Source of the DNA: Chamaecyparis obtusa
Lineage: Eukaryota > Streptophyta > Pinopsida > Cupressales > Cupressaceae
Direction of reading: 5' to 3'
Assembly (NCBI GenBank): GCA_027943335.1
Contig: BSBK01002085.1
Coordinates: 726,501 to 790,500, forward strand
DNA: 64,000 bases
This document shows, piece by piece, positions 1 through 12,047 of this stretch. The notes beneath the pieces are model-generated. The model did no database searches, was not told the origin of the DNA, and saw only the letters and a program-made list of their open reading frames with translations. Both the position numbers and the translations under genes were made by a program. Positions within the stretch are counted from its first letter, which is position 1; each line of letters opens with the position of its first letter.

Positions 1-2
1 GT

Positions 3-398
3 GTTGATTCACAAAGACATGAGTCTATACAGGTAGAGCCGATCACATATCATGTCTCTCCGAGTTTACCGTTTTATGGCTCAGATCAGCGGATGGGTGC
101 TATTCACTTTGTGAACAACCTTTTATTTGATGTGGATGTTAGCATGGCCTATGACAATCCACTGTTTGAGTTTAGTGATGATCCCTTACAAGAGATGTAC
201 GATCATGATGATGATGACATTTGGGATCCGATTTGTGCACCTATTCATCAGGTAGATTATACAGGAGGCCAGCCAGGCCTAGCTGATCAGTTTTCAAGGG
301 TGTACATGGTGAGGAGTGCTTATAGCTTCACATTCGATCCTCACGTTCAGGATGTCTATCAGTCACATAGTTCTTCAGTGCATCCATTCTATGACTAG
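3..398 (+). CDS. C-terminal end of the acidic unknown ORF of the L-type element (partial)
   Basis: The frame is open from base 3 to the TAG at 396-398, giving about 131 residues that belong to a protein begun outside the window; the ATG at 93 is probably internal. The segment is rich in Asp, including a run of five D with one gap (DDDDIWD), and in aromatic residues. Its last third (SAYSFTFDPHVQDVY) resembles the matching part of element L near 16.0 kb (GYAHHFSFDPQVEDCF). That agreement, at the same place relative to the 3' LTR, supports a real element-encoded protein. I do not recognise the family and propose no function. Confidence 0.5.
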   Translation, partial: VDSQRHESIQVEPITYHVSPSLPFYGSDQRMGAIHFVNNLLFDVDVSMAYDNPLFEFSDDPLQEMYDHDDDDIWDPICAPIHQVDYTGGQPGLADQFSRVYMVRSAYSFTFDPHVQDVYQSHSSSVHPFYD

Positions 399-699
399 TA
401 TGACGAGTTGATTAGTTCGAAGACTGGGAGTAAGTCCAGTCTGTTGGTTGAGTTACTCCCGTGTGAGTTACTTTCGGTTGAGTTTCTCCCATGTGGCGAT
501 CCTGTTGCAGCATCATTAGATCGGGTGTTGAGTGTAGATTTCCAGTTACTAATGTTGGTACTGTTGATGTTGTTAGCTTCTTCACAGGAGTATGAGGTTG
601 ATCGCGACATTATTCATGACCATCCTTGGGATCCGAGTGGATATTGATGTTGTTGCTTTCCTGATTGCTTGAGGACAAGCAATCTTGGGAAGGGAGGAC
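399..699 (+). other. 3' untranslated region and polypurine tract of the L-type element
   Basis: Between the ORF stop and the 3' LTR lies a stretch with short internal duplications of a gttgagtt-ctcccrtgtg unit (about 445-500). It ends in the purine-rich tract gggaagggagga (687-698) directly before the LTR TG. The tract is nearly identical to those of elements L (16516-16525) and D (52184-52200, minus), as expected for plus-strand priming. Confidence 0.6.
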
Positions 700-2481
700 T
701 GTAATGTCCCCATTTTTAAGATTTCGGGATTAGCTTGGTTTGACGACCCTTGCAGGCTAATCAGGCGATCAGAGGGGGTCAAATGTCAGAGCCAGTGTTG
801 GGATTCCATTCTGGGGATTCAGTTTATCAGGTCTGCTCTTCGTGCGAGTCAATTTGGTGGACTTTCTATTTTTAGTAAGTGATATTTTGGGGATGGCAGG
901 GATTAGCAAGTTGTTTGCACGGAGTGTCAGATGACTCATGATCGAGCCTCAGGGAATCTCCAGTTTGAGAGACTTACTATTTTTAGTAAGTCTATTTTTA
1001 GCATCTAGCTATTTTTGGCAGTGGGTTATTTCCGACAGGGCAGTTGGTGTTTGAGGCTTTGGTGTCGGGAATGAGTTTGATTCAGTCAGCAGAATTCAGT
1101 GGCTTTGTTTTTAAAGTTATCGTTATTAAATTAAAGTATTTTAATTTAATAACTTAAGTACTTTATAACTTTAATGTTATAAAGTGAAATATTCATTTAA
1201 AAGCCTTTAATATGAAAAAAGTGAAATTGTGACTTTTCTGAAAAAGCTATAAGTACAACTCGAAAAAGCACTTTCATTCACCGATTGATTATTTGATATT
1301 TTGTTTGTGAGAGAATTCTGCTTAGCTTTGGAGGCTAGGGTTTGAGCTCGGTCTTCAGCTTTTGGAGAGAGTTCTTCTAAGATTGTTGAGTTTGGTCTTC
1401 TTCCAGGAGAGAGCTCGTTCTGATTCTAATTATAATCCAGTGTTGATGTATACTGAAATGCTGAGAAGTTTAATTTGCAGATTCAACGAATTGCTTCGCA
1501 GGGTTTGTTGTTGATTCATGCTGAGGTTGTGGAATTTCGAAATTGGAGCCTGCTGAGTCTTTGTGTTCACTTTTTGAATGATGTTGGCTGGATAAATAGT
1601 TATTCAAATTCTTAATATATTGTAAGTGGCGGATTGCACATTGGGAAAAGAGATTTGACATACAAGAAATATTCAATATATATTGCTGCATGAAACCTAC
1701 TGCTGGTTGTGAGGGAATGAAGTCTGAATTGTATATTCTACAGCCCACGTGATATGCTACAGGAGTTATTGAATTTCGCATTGGAAAATCTGCTATCTTT
1801 TATTTGCTGAGGTACGAATTGAATTGGGAAATGTGCTGTGTGTTTTCTGTTTGAGCTGCGAACAAAAGATTGGAGTGAAGTTATCCAAAATCCAAGCACG
1901 TGACTGTTTGTTCTGGCCGTACCCTTTTCTTGGGAAGCAAAACATTGGGTGAGGTTGCTGCAATACCTCACGTGACATCTACAGGTGTTGCCGCTGTATG
2001 TGTGGGTGCTAAGGGAGATACAACACCATTAGAACCTGTTGACGTGATTATTCTGGGCCGTACATCTCATCCTGTTGGTGCCGTACATGCCAGGCCAGTC
2101 ATGTTTTTAATAAATCTGCCATGTGACAGTTGGTTTTGGTGTCAAATGAATGGGGATTGTGATATGGTTTGCAAGAGGTGAATCTATGACTCAAAAATGT
2201 TTTCAGTATTACCAGGTGCTTTTGAATTTCAATTTTTAAATATATGTTTCAGCATTCAGTTTGTGTTGAAGAAAAGAAATTAATAAATTATTGTGAGGTT
2301 ATTTGATTTGATATGAGAATTAATGATGCTCTTCCTGAGTTATTAAATTGTCCAAATTCTATATTGGAATTTGGTGGAGATTGAATTTAATATTGCAATT
2401 AAATGATTTTCTTGAGCAAGTGCTGCAAATATTTAAAATAAAATAAGTGGATTTGGAAGAAGCCAGTTCCGGTTCTTCACA
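700..2481 (+). repeat. 3' LTR of the L-type element (1,782 bp)
   Basis: The LTR begins TGTAATGTCCCC and ends GGTTCTTCACA, the same ends as the LTRs at 12048, 16526 and the D LTRs. It carries the family stem-loop ACTTACTATTTTTAGTAAGT near 970-990, with a diverged copy near 860, and a TATA-like element (gctataagta, about 1247) upstream of the conserved block cgaaaaagcactttcatt. It is longer than the L LTRs because its region downstream of the TATA differs. It contains no coding sequence that I can support. Confidence 0.85.
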
Positions 2482-5200
2482 GATTAGGTAACAATATCAT
2501 GCATATTTAGGTTTATGAAAGAAATATACTTATAGTACTTAGCTTCCATGATCTTAACCATAATGAGGAATGAGACAAGAAAGACATAATGAGGTGCCCT
2601 CATTTTCTTTTCTTTAGGCCCAAGCGTGGAAACTCTATCCCCCTTGGCTCTATGCTTCATGGGGTTGGCATACCTAGTGGAACCTTTACGCCGTTCCTCT
2701 CCACTACTCTATCTTACTCACCTCCTATGGTTAAGGATCCTTTCCTTAGCTATCACAATAACTCCCCCCTATGCGTTGGTGGAAGGATTACAATAGGGTG
2801 CCCTTATCTCAACCCTAGGCCCAAGAGAGAAAACTTTGTCCCTTTTGGCCTCATGCTTCACGGGGTTGGCGTACCTAGTGAGCCCTCACCATTCCCCCTT
2901 ATTGCAATTACTTGCCATCCCCCATATGGACTATCCTCCACTAATAGTGCCTTTGTATAATGTAGCCCATGCCCATTCCATCACAGGCCTTATCTAGTGC
3001 CTTTGTATATGTAGCACGACCCATTCCACTGCTTGAGTTACCTATCTTATGAGGTATTAATACCACCATTCATTGTTGCATTTGAGAATAATATATTATT
3101 CTCCCAACTGATCTCCCCTTTTTTATTTCTTTTTCAAATGGAACCTTCTAGTCCTTAATATCTCCTTTGAGTGGAGGGAGACACACCTTTTCATTTGTTA
3201 ATGCCCTTATGAAAGGGTCAGACCCTTTGGTTATGAAAGGATCACCTGTTTGACAACAATTGTTGCCCCTTTCACTCATTTAATCTTCACTTATCTCTCA
3301 CTTATCAAATCTGCCTTTACTACTTTTCAAATCTGCACATATCCCATTTAAGATCTGCATATCCTCTTTTTATTTTCTTCTTTCCTTCTCGATTCTTGTC
3401 TCAGATATCTCCTTATAATTTTTCTCTAAATCCGCTTTAGATCTCCTCTGCTCTTTTTTTCTCCCATTCCATTTGACCCTTCTCCTTTATATCTTGCCAT
3501 GTGAGTGAGAGGTCATATCTCTTCATCATATCTTCCTTTTGGCAAGAGTTGCGACCCTTCATAATTGTCCCTCTTTCTAAGTGTTACAATCCTTCATAAT
3601 TACAACCCTTTCAAAGGATCATGACCCTTCATAATCACAACCTTTTCAACGAGTAACAACCCTTCACCTTTTGAAAGTCACTTCCTTATTTTCTTCCCAT
3701 TCCTTTCCCTTAATTCTTATGCTCCACTCCTTCCTATTTCTCTTTCCCTTTTTTGAAGAGTGACAATGCTTCATAATTACAACCCTTTCAAAGAGTCAGA
3801 ACCCTTCACCTTTTGAAAGTCACTTTCTTTTTTTCTTCCCTTTCCTTTCCCTTAATACCTTCTTAATTCTTATGCTCCACTATTTCTTTCTCTTTCCATT
3901 TCCCCTCAAATGAAGTTCTCATCTCTCCCTTTATACCTCTCATTTGAGGGAGACAACTTTTCCATTCACGCCTTTTGACCTTTTGTTTAACTTAACTAAT
4001 ATTCAATTATTTTTAATATTATTCTTTTATATTTTTAATTTAATTATTATTGTTTATTATTTAATCACATTTCAAGAAGGGGATATGACATGCTATTTGA
4101 TTAGCTTCTTTTAAGTTGTTAATATTAATGCATAAAGATGAAATGCCATCTTCATACAAAGTAGATCCCATGATGCAGAATTAAAAAACAACTTGAAAAA
4201 TACTCATCACAATCTAAGTGAGGATCAACATATAATGCTTGTAAATAAAAAAGAGATTAGCCTTATATCTCAAGCACACATAATCACCTTATAACTCCAC
4301 TTACACCCTTATTTCTCAACAAAACAGTTTAGTACTCGGTAAACAAATTTGCCACTGCAAATTCATCTTTTAAACTGACCATATTTGCCCAAGGAGTAGT
4401 GACATCCGTGCCAACAGTTGGAGAAACCATTGTGATGTTTATGATCTTCCTCAGCGTTTGAGAGGAGCAGCTCCCTTGTGTGATGGGGGTATTTGAGATT
4501 TTTGTGTACTTTTAAGCTAAAAATACAAAATGGATACAAGACAAAGCTAAAAGGAGATGAATAAAATAAACCCTATTGGAAAACCTATGAATACCAAATA
4601 GACTTCACAACTAATAACAACTATATAAGGGTTTATCACCAAATATGTTTAGACATGCAATGACAATGAACTAAGAATGATGAATCTCAACGTACAAAGA
4701 GATAGACTACTTCAACACATTTAAATTGAGATACCAAAGTCTACTTGTGTAGCATTACATAAATTGCACAAACTATAAATGTTTTAATAGATAAATTATG
4801 ATTTGCACAATGAAACAAAAGGATTACCAATTTAACATACGACAGATTAGTAATGACAGCATAGGACATCCAAAACATACGATTTAAATGTTTCATTTAT
4901 TATCTTTATGAAAATATACAAGTTTATGAACCATTCTGTACAAAGTGTGAACATAGAAGTTCTCCAAAAGTTTCTCTAGAAAATTCCTTAAGAGTTTCCA
5001 CTCTGTAAGAGTCCCTCCTTTACAATGCAAAAGCCTTGTACGCATACAAAATAAATTCCTTGTAATTACTTAAGATAATGACTTAGGTAACCACTCAGAA
5101 TAACCACCTAAGTGATAACTTCTAGTAACTAAATGGGTAATTACTTCTAGTAACTAACTTTTTGAAAACAAGTTAGGATTTTCCTAACTTTTTAAGAAAC
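2482..5200. other. Non-coding, pyrimidine-rich DNA with two imperfect tandem duplications
   Basis: No gene is supported here. Two duplications are visible: a unit of about 200 bp containing 'taggcccaag' and 'ggggttggc-tacctagtg' (about 2585-2690 and 2800-2890), and a unit of about 142 bp containing 'caccttttgaaagtcact' (about 3590-3735 and 3735-3890). From about 3100 to 4000 the plus strand is strongly C/T biased, and 4000-4080 is AT-rich. This may be the residue of an old LTR element, but I found no paired LTR or primer site. Confidence 0.5.
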
Positions 5201-5223
5201 AAAGTGCAATTTCTAACTTGTAG

Positions 5224-5484
5224 TTACAATAAGTGACATGAGTCACTTTTGCAAAATGACCATTGAATATTTAGAACTTTTAACCCATAGGCATTACGAT
5301 CAAGTACTTTTCCATCTCTGTGTGCTTCAGCTTTGGTGCTTGTAACAATCTCACCATTATTGTAGTTGAGAATGTAAGACTTGTATCTTTCCATTGAAAT
5401 GAATAGATAATCTTGGAGTACATAAGGATGAAGATGCTTAAACATTACAACATGATGACAAATTGGCACATCATCCATTGGCAC
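5224..5484 (-). other. Short minus-strand ORF of unknown status (86 codons)
   Basis: An open frame of 86 codons lies just downstream, in minus sense, of the PPR remains. Its composition is protein-like, but I recognise no motif, and chance ORFs of this size are common. It might be a remnant of the same decayed gene. Confidence 0.15.
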
Positions 5485-5749
5485 ACAAACTATGCATTCA
5501 CAATTAAGGATGCTACATTTCCTTTAAGCATGTAAGCGCTCTTGGTCACCATAGGTACAAAGTCAACAATACACGCATAATGATCCATTTATAGGAAGAA
5601 AGTGATCTTTTCACTCATCGAATGGAAGTATCTCTATTCATTATCCACTAGCTATATACAACAATATGCAATGAAAACACCAATATCTTACAACTGCAAT
5701 AGCTCTCAGTGATGAGCATTGTAATCTAATTCTTGATCAATTGAAGGAC

Positions 5750-6862
5750 ACAACTATCCAAGAGACATTTGTCAAACTATTCTGGTCTTTCTTTATGATT
5801 CCACATTTCCATGCATAGCAAATCGGGCACTTGTGCTTTGATGGTTGTGTTCACTCTGCAATCATCGTGATCCATGAGAAGTCCTCCCTTCACTACACTA
5901 TCAAATAGTTCACATGACTTGTCTTTTGCTTCCACTTTCTACGCACAAATCTGCTAAAGGAACTACAACATCTGATGAGATCCCTCTTATTTTTTGATGG
6001 GTGTGTAAATGCTATTTCAAGGATTTCTTTCCAAAGTTTTTTATAGTTGATCAATTATATAACTAATCGATTTGTATTCCCACCTCCCTCTTTATAAGTG
6101 TTTCAAAAAAGTTTCCATGAACATTGGAAGGGATACATGGATTTGCAAATTCATATTCCACTTTTAATAAAATCTTTGATTGTATTCACTAACAACCATT
6201 TCTCAAATTGGGTCAGCAATTGAGAACAATTTATTAATGCCTAAATCTCATTTTTCTTTCTTTCAATCAGTGTTAGGAGATGGTTTGTCAACTTTACTCA
6301 AGTAATTTAGGAAGGGTTCTCAACTTGTAGTTGGATATCAATGCGCCGCCTACATTTTCCAAGCTGGTTACTTCAATTTGCATGGATTTCTTGTGTCTCT
6401 AATGTGATTTGTCTCCCCACATATCAACTTTTAGCCTATATTCATATATGATCCACAGGCATCAAGAAAAAATGTTGACACAACCACCACAACCCAAATG
6501 GAATCCTAACAATTAAAATTTAGGATATCCTCAAGAATTGTCATTGCATGTATGAAGGTCAATCATAGACACCCATTGATCTACTATAAATGTAATGCTA
6601 TTCATGTGACTGTAGCATGTACAACCCTCATCCACTAAATAGATCAGAGACAAAGCCTACAATGTTAGTATGTGCTCGAGAGTGCTTCAAAATATCTTGA
6701 GAGTTTCCTTTGCAAATCCATTTCCGCACACATTCTACTATCATCTCATTTCATTCCTTGTGACATCTCTTTACATGGCATTCTGTCAAACATTTCAAGA
6801 GTGTTGCCTATGATTGCATATTAAAAAGAGACAATTTGGTAAATAGTTTGGTGCCTAGTTTA
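5750..6862 (-). pseudogene. Degenerate PPR protein gene, 3' portion (split by a solo LTR)
   Basis: Minus-strand translation in shifting frames gives fragments typical of plant PLS-type pentatricopeptide repeat proteins. Examples are ELFDSVVKGG and LADLCVESGS (about 5860-5960, the counterpart of the usual LVDMYAKCGS), FDRMPCKEM (about 6790-6820, the 'vFDkMP' motif) and NGFAKETLKIF (about 6690-6730, the 'NG..eeALklF' motif). Stops and frameshifts separate them, so no protein is made. PPR proteins bind organellar RNA for editing, splicing or stability. The tract stops at the solo LTR and resumes at 8286, so both halves belong to one ancestral gene or retrocopy. No introns are evident. Confidence 0.7.
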
Positions 6863-8285
6863 TGTAATGTCCCCATTTTTCAGACTATTGGGATTAGCTT
6901 GGTTTGGTGACCCTCGCAAGCTAATCAAGCAATCAGAGGGGGTCAGTTGGCGGAGCCAGTGTTGGGATTCCATTCTGGAGATTCAAATTATCAGGTCTGC
7001 TTTTTGTTCGGGTCAATTTGGTCAACTTACTATTTTTAGTAAGTGGTATTTTGGGTATGGCCAAGATTAGCAGGGCATTTGCACGGAGTGTTAGATGTTT
7101 TAGGATCAAGTTTCAGGGGATCTCCAGTTTGAGAGACTTACTGTTTATAGTAAGTATTTTTAGCAGTGGCTATTTCTAGTAGGGTAGTTAAAGTTTGAGG
7201 CTCTGGTGTCAGAAACGGATTTGTTGCAGTCAGTGGGTTACAATGGCTTTTTATTTTAAAGTTATCGTTATTAAATTAAATTATTTTAATTTAATAACTT
7301 AATGACTTTATAATTTAATGTTATAAAATGAAGTTGTCTTTAAAAAGCCTCTTAAGTGAAAAAAGTGAAATTGAAGCTTTTTCCAAAAAAGCTATATATT
7401 CAATTCGAAAAAGCACTTTCATTACCCATTGATGATTTTGATAAAAATTGTGTTGAGAGAGAAATTGGTTTTTTCTTGGTTGAGCTAGGGTTTGGTCTTC
7501 TACAAGGAGAAAACTTTGATGCTTCTTCCGGTGTTGCTGAGGTTTGATATTTGGTCTTCAGTTCTGGAGAGAATATCATTGCATTGCTGAATGTTTACTG
7601 AGTTGGACAAATTCTATTGCAATCTGATTTGAATTTGCCAGGAAATCGAATTTGGAGAGACAAGGGTTTGAGTTTGACTTCTAGAAGAAATGCTATCTTC
7701 TTCTAGAAATGATTACATTTTGAAATTGGCTCACTAAATGCCAATAAATTATGCCAACGAATTCAAGGAATTGATCATTGGAATAGATCGAATTGCAGCT
7801 GTGGAATGTGCTATGCCGTACGAAATTCTTCAACAGTCGTACATCTTCTGTCAGGGCCGTACACGTCTAAGGGCTGAGTGTTGGTTTGTTTGCATTCGGA
7901 ATTGCCAGTAGTGGGTGTGTATTGAGAGGAGGTTGAACCATTTCATACAGCCAATACCATAACAGGGATTAAGTTTTAGCAGATTGGAAGGCTGTGTCTA
8001 ATGCTGGCGTCATTCTTCATACAACCGGCTGACATCTACAGCAGCCATATCACTCATCAAGGTGCCCGATTTTTCTTAATGAATGTTTAAATCTGATTTG
8101 ATTGATGCTATGTTTTTAAATTCCGGTTACTTCCAGATTTTCAATAATTGTTTCTTACTTTCAATTCAATGGTGAAAATTGCAAAAAAACATATAAATTC
8201 TGAAAATTCATAAATTGTAAGGAATTTATATTTCTTGAGAAGAAATTTATCAATTAAAGGAAAAGAGCCAGCCAGGCTCATCACA
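6863..8285 (+). repeat. Solo LTR of the gypsy G/L superfamily, TSD GTTTA
   Basis: A single LTR of 1,423 bp begins TGTAATGTCCCC and ends GGCTCATCACA. It is flanked by identical 5-bp direct repeats GTTTA at 6858-6862 and 8286-8290. No internal sequence remains, so it is a solo LTR left by LTR-LTR recombination. It has the stem-loop ACTTACTATTTTTAGTAAGT at about 7025-7044, a second diverged copy near 7137, and a TATA box (gctatatatt, about 7390) beside the conserved cgaaaaagcactttcatt block. It interrupts the PPR pseudogene. Confidence 0.92.
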
Positions 8286-9720
8286 GTTTATGATTCGAGA
8301 TTATGCATGCATGTCTGCCAGAGCATATCTAACTTTAATATCTGACAAAATTTACCTTCCATAATGTGTTTTGAGGTCGGGAAGAAAGCGGATAAAGTTG
8401 TGAAATATGGCTTCATACCTGGCAATTGCATCTGCTTGAAAGTTTTTAAAGCATTTTCAACAAGTCCATTTTCTACAAATCTTGCAATCATTGCATTCCA
8501 TGAGACGATATTTCTGTGAGGCATTTGGTCCAAAAATTCACGTCTTGAGAAGACAAATAGGAGGCTGGTGAAAGTCATAGAAATCAGCCTTATAGGCCTT
8601 CCAATTTCATTTACACAATGGTTTTTAAAGCCTTGTCAAAAAATCCATTTATGCAATCATAACAATTTTGTGATGCCGCATTCCTCCTGATGCATGTTTA
8701 CTAGTATATTGAACAAAAACATCGGACAAAATTCCTTTATCTAACATGTTTTGGCAGATGCCCACTCCCTGTTGACTTCATTGCCATGCCAATTTCTTCA
8801 TCTTAATGTAATCTAGAAAGGTGCCAACAAAGGTTGTTCATTCTGACTTCACACTTGCTAACTTCATTTTATTAAAAATTTCTATAGCTGATTCAACAAA
8901 TTCATTTTGCATCAATCCTGTGATCATTGCATTTGCTCAAAAGCTTTCAAGTCCTTTTTACCAAATCATTTTGTGCATAACCGCAGTCATCACATACAAT
9001 GACATCTCTTTGAGGTATTTTGTCAAACAATTTAAGTGCTTTGTCCATGGTTCCACGTTTTGCATCCATGTTTATAGGAGCATTTCTAACTATAATATCT
9101 GACAAGAATCTCCATTTTCCTAGTCTTTAATGGCTGTTTGATTGCATACCTTTGAAAGTTTCTAAAGCCTTTTCTACACATGCATTTTTGGCATATCATG
9201 TGGTCATTTGTGCTTTGTAAGATAACATTATCAAATGCTTTTCCTTCCCTATGCATTCTACATTCATGGAGTGTTATGAAACCATATGTATATGGTGCCT
9301 TTTATCAAAATAGATTGTCTTTATATGGTCAACCATTTTGAATGCATGTTAACTATCATTCCAATAATGTCATTTGCATTCACTTGAAAGCTTCTAAAGG
9401 ATTTTCAACAAATACATTTTGTGCATAAATCATGCAATAGTGGCATGTCATGGGATAGAATACCTTTGCAGTGTTCACTAAAACAATTTGGGTGTTTGTC
9501 GATCTGTACTCTTTTGTAGGCCGCAATTGAAATTATTGAGGGACTTTGCCAAACATTTTTCTTGCCTTGTCTTTGCTTTCACATTTGCATACATATCTAC
9601 TAGGGGACTTGCAACTACACCATTATGTCTTGATGGATGTCCATGCCCTGTTTGCAAGGTCTCATCATTGCTCAAAGTGGAGAGAAGCTGGCAGAGGTTG
9701 TTGACTTAATTTCACACCTA
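8286..9720 (-). pseudogene. Degenerate PPR protein gene, 5' portion (PLS repeats)
   Basis: Minus-strand reading gives a run of PPR-like units broken by stops and frameshifts. They include VASPLVDMYANVKAK (about 9590-9640), NACVEKALETFKGMQ (about 9145-9190), NAMITGLMQNEFVESAIEIF (about 8880-8940) and PHRNIVSWNAMIARFVENG followed by ALKTFKQMQLPGMKP (8420-8530). The pattern 'vFdkMP.RnvvSWnaMIaG..qNG..eeAL..F.qMq..GmkPd' is diagnostic of plant PLS-class PPR proteins, which often end in E/DYW editing domains; no such domain is visible. The longest open piece is 8288-8578. Not functional. Confidence 0.85.
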
Positions 9721-10351
9721 CATATTTTATTTGCTTGAATGTTTTTCAAGCCTTATTAACAAAGCAGTCTATGCCTTACAAACATTCTATCAAATAGTAA
9801 ATGTGCCTCTCTCGTGCATCCACATTATGCGTGCATATTTCAGTTTTAGAAGCCTCCAAGTATCTGTTTCACAGGTAGTTATGATAGCTACTTTCCCTTA
9901 GCTATCCGTGATTTGGGAGTACTGGTTAACTTGTGATTGTTGTTAAAGTTGCCGACAAATATATAAATCCCAATATAGCATTTGCCTTTTTTGAGTTTGG
10001 AAAGAGTTGGCAAGTTTGCAAAGCATTCACATCCTGATTTCTATATGTCCTTGGCAAGTTACAATCCTTGGAAAACATACAGATTTATATCAATTGACAA
10101 CTCCTTTTCTTGTTATTTTCTTTGTTAGCTTTTTATTAATCATCTGCAACTTACGGATTTGGATAATTTTAATGAAGCCTTGTTAAATTTGATATGGTTG
10201 TCGATTAAGCCTACCATATTGCTCATTTTGGTCAAACTATCACTTGATCATTATTTCAAACATTCCTCAAAACCATTTGCCAAAAATATTATTTAATCTC
10301 ATATCGATATGTGGATATGACTTGAAATTTCTTTCAAGGTCTCCTCGCAAA
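9721..10351. other. Spacer with no recognisable gene
   Basis: AT-rich sequence between the PPR remains and the 5' LTR of gypsy G. Nothing in it can be assigned on either strand. Confidence 0.5.
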
Positions 10352-11936
10352 TGTAATATCCCCACTTTCAAGTCCTCTTGCAAAGTGATTGGTATTGGTT
10401 TTCAAGGTCTGTTAGTCGGTTCAAAGGGGCTTTTTGAAGTCACCAATGAGCTCAGAGGATGTATTGGAGTTGAACGACACTTTGTGGAGTGATTTCAGAC
10501 AACTCGTCCGAGACTTACTATTTTTAGAGAGTTGCTATTTTTAGTAAGTGTATGTTTCGACATTGTTTGGTCAGTTGAGAGTCTAGGTTGACTTACCATT
10601 TTTAGCAGTTACTATTTATAGTAACCACTTATTCCAATGGCTGGTCATAGTTCAGTCTCCCCTTAGCTTCAACATGAAGTATCTTCAGTTTTGGGATTTG
10701 TATAGTCTGATGTCTATTGGCCATACTTTCTATTTTTACAAAGTCATAGGAGGAATGCTGGTAGAGGTAGTGTATGGATTTCTATTTTTTGTTTTGTTCA
10801 CTAGGTGCCTCGATATTATTATTTGTAGTGTTCCCGTTTTAGCATGTTCTTGTAGCTGGGCATGGTTAGTTCATCATTGCGACCCTTGTGAGATGACAAT
10901 TGGATTTGAAGGTCAATGTGTTAGACTTTCTGTTTATAGTAAGTCATTTTTTGGGAGGTTGCTATTTTTAGCAGTGCAGTGGAGGCATAGGGTGTTGAGC
11001 ATCATGAGCATATGATAGAGTCTATTTGATGGAGCTAAATATTATTAGTTGTTTATTAAGTTTATCTTAATAAATAACTTTATCATTTGTGTTATAATTT
11101 AAAAGTGTGTGAGAGAAGCCTCTTAAGTGAAAAGTGTATTGGAGAAGCCACACTTCTTTTATCATTTAAAAGAGACTCTATGGAGAAATCAAAATTCATT
11201 CTTGACTTGTCTTTTTATTATAATTCATTCTTGACTTGTCTTTTTATTATCATTTTGGAGAAATGGCTGAAGAGTTTTTCTACTAGGGTTTGAGAGGACT
11301 GATTCCTCCTCGTTTGCACTTTGAATCACTGGAATAAGTGGTGAATTGTGTTTTGAGTATCTGGAAAGTAATTCTGATCACACTGATTGCAATTTTGGTG
11401 CTGTTGTAAACCAAAATTGATCATTATTAAGCATTTTTAGTACATTTCGTGGCCCTAGCTGCTGGTGTGATTTCCTTAGTGGCTCAGGTGGGAGAAATTT
11501 ATGCTGGAGTGTCTTGTTGTGACTCGCATAGGGGAGTTACAAGGCTGTGAAATTCTATTTAGTGGCCGTGTCATCATTCAAGGGAGCTGCGATAACAATT
11601 ATAGAGGCTGCGTCAACTTTCCAAGTGGCCACGTCAACCCCAAGGAGGCTACGTTTCACTTCCAGGAGGGCTGCGATTTCAATCATTTGCTGGCTGCCAT
11701 TAGCATATTAGCAAAGGTGCACTTTGACTTGGAAATTTTAATAATCAAATAGCAATAATTTTGTATGTACATAGAATTGAATTGTTAAAATTTGAATTAT
11801 GGAATTGGAATTGTGTTTTTTACGTTAGATTCAATTGCATATCTATATATGTTGGAAACATAAAAAAAAATTGCAAAACTATCAAAAAACAAAAAAAAAT
11901 ATAAATTCTTAACAAGAGCCAGCACGGCTCTTTATA
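10352..11936 (+). repeat. 5' LTR of gypsy G (1,585 bp)
   Basis: It begins TGTAATATCCCC and ends GCACGGCTCTTTATA; the usual CACA end has become TATA by transitions. The end is fixed by the primer site that follows at once (gtggtatcaaagc). It contains diverged copies of the family stem-loop at about 10511-10550, 10594-10615 and 10925-10945. A 29-bp tandem duplication lies near 11193-11251 (ttcattcttgacttgtcttt, twice). No TSD can be checked because the 3' LTR is missing. Confidence 0.82.
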
Positions 11937-11937
11937 G

Positions 11938-11949
11938 TGGTATCAAAGC
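11938..11949 (+). other. Primer-binding site of gypsy G (initiator Met-tRNA type)
   Basis: TGGTATCAAAGC lies one base after the LTR end and differs by one base from the standard plant iMet primer site TGGTATCAGAGC. Element L has the same variant at 13368-13379, which links the two elements. Confidence 0.8.
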
Positions 11950-12042
11950 GGATTCCTGTCAGCTTGTAGGGAATTGGGGTTCAACATGGCACAGAGATTC
12001 AGGTCTAGTATGCAGTACACCCGCATAGGTCATAATTCTCCA

Positions 12043-12047
12043 CCTGG
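12043..12047 (+). repeat. Left target-site duplication of element L (CCTGG)
   Basis: CCTGG occurs directly before the L 5' LTR and again at 18067-18071 directly after its 3' LTR. The two copies prove insertion into the gag leader of gypsy G. Confidence 0.93.

Larger units (their letters stand above)
1..2481 (+). mobile_element. 3' part of a non-autonomous L-type LTR retroelement
   Basis: The window starts inside the internal region of this element; its 5' LTR, primer site and most of its ORF lie outside. What is visible is the C-terminal end of an acidic ORF, a 3' untranslated stretch, a polypurine tract (about 687-698) and a complete 3' LTR (700-2481). The order matches element L at 12.0-18.1 kb: a protein ending with an FDP-Q/H-V motif, a region containing the tripeptide HPW, the block 'gaggacaagcaatcttggga', then the LTR. 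The family is therefore the same or a sister one. No protease, RT or integrase is visible. The right flank is GATTA at 2482-2486, but the left flank needed to confirm a target-site duplication is off the window. Confidence 0.75.

Noticed and set aside
1470..1978. Several overlapping minus-strand ORFs inside the 3' LTR at 700-2481
   Set aside because: They lie wholly inside LTR sequence, overlap each other in different frames and match no domain.
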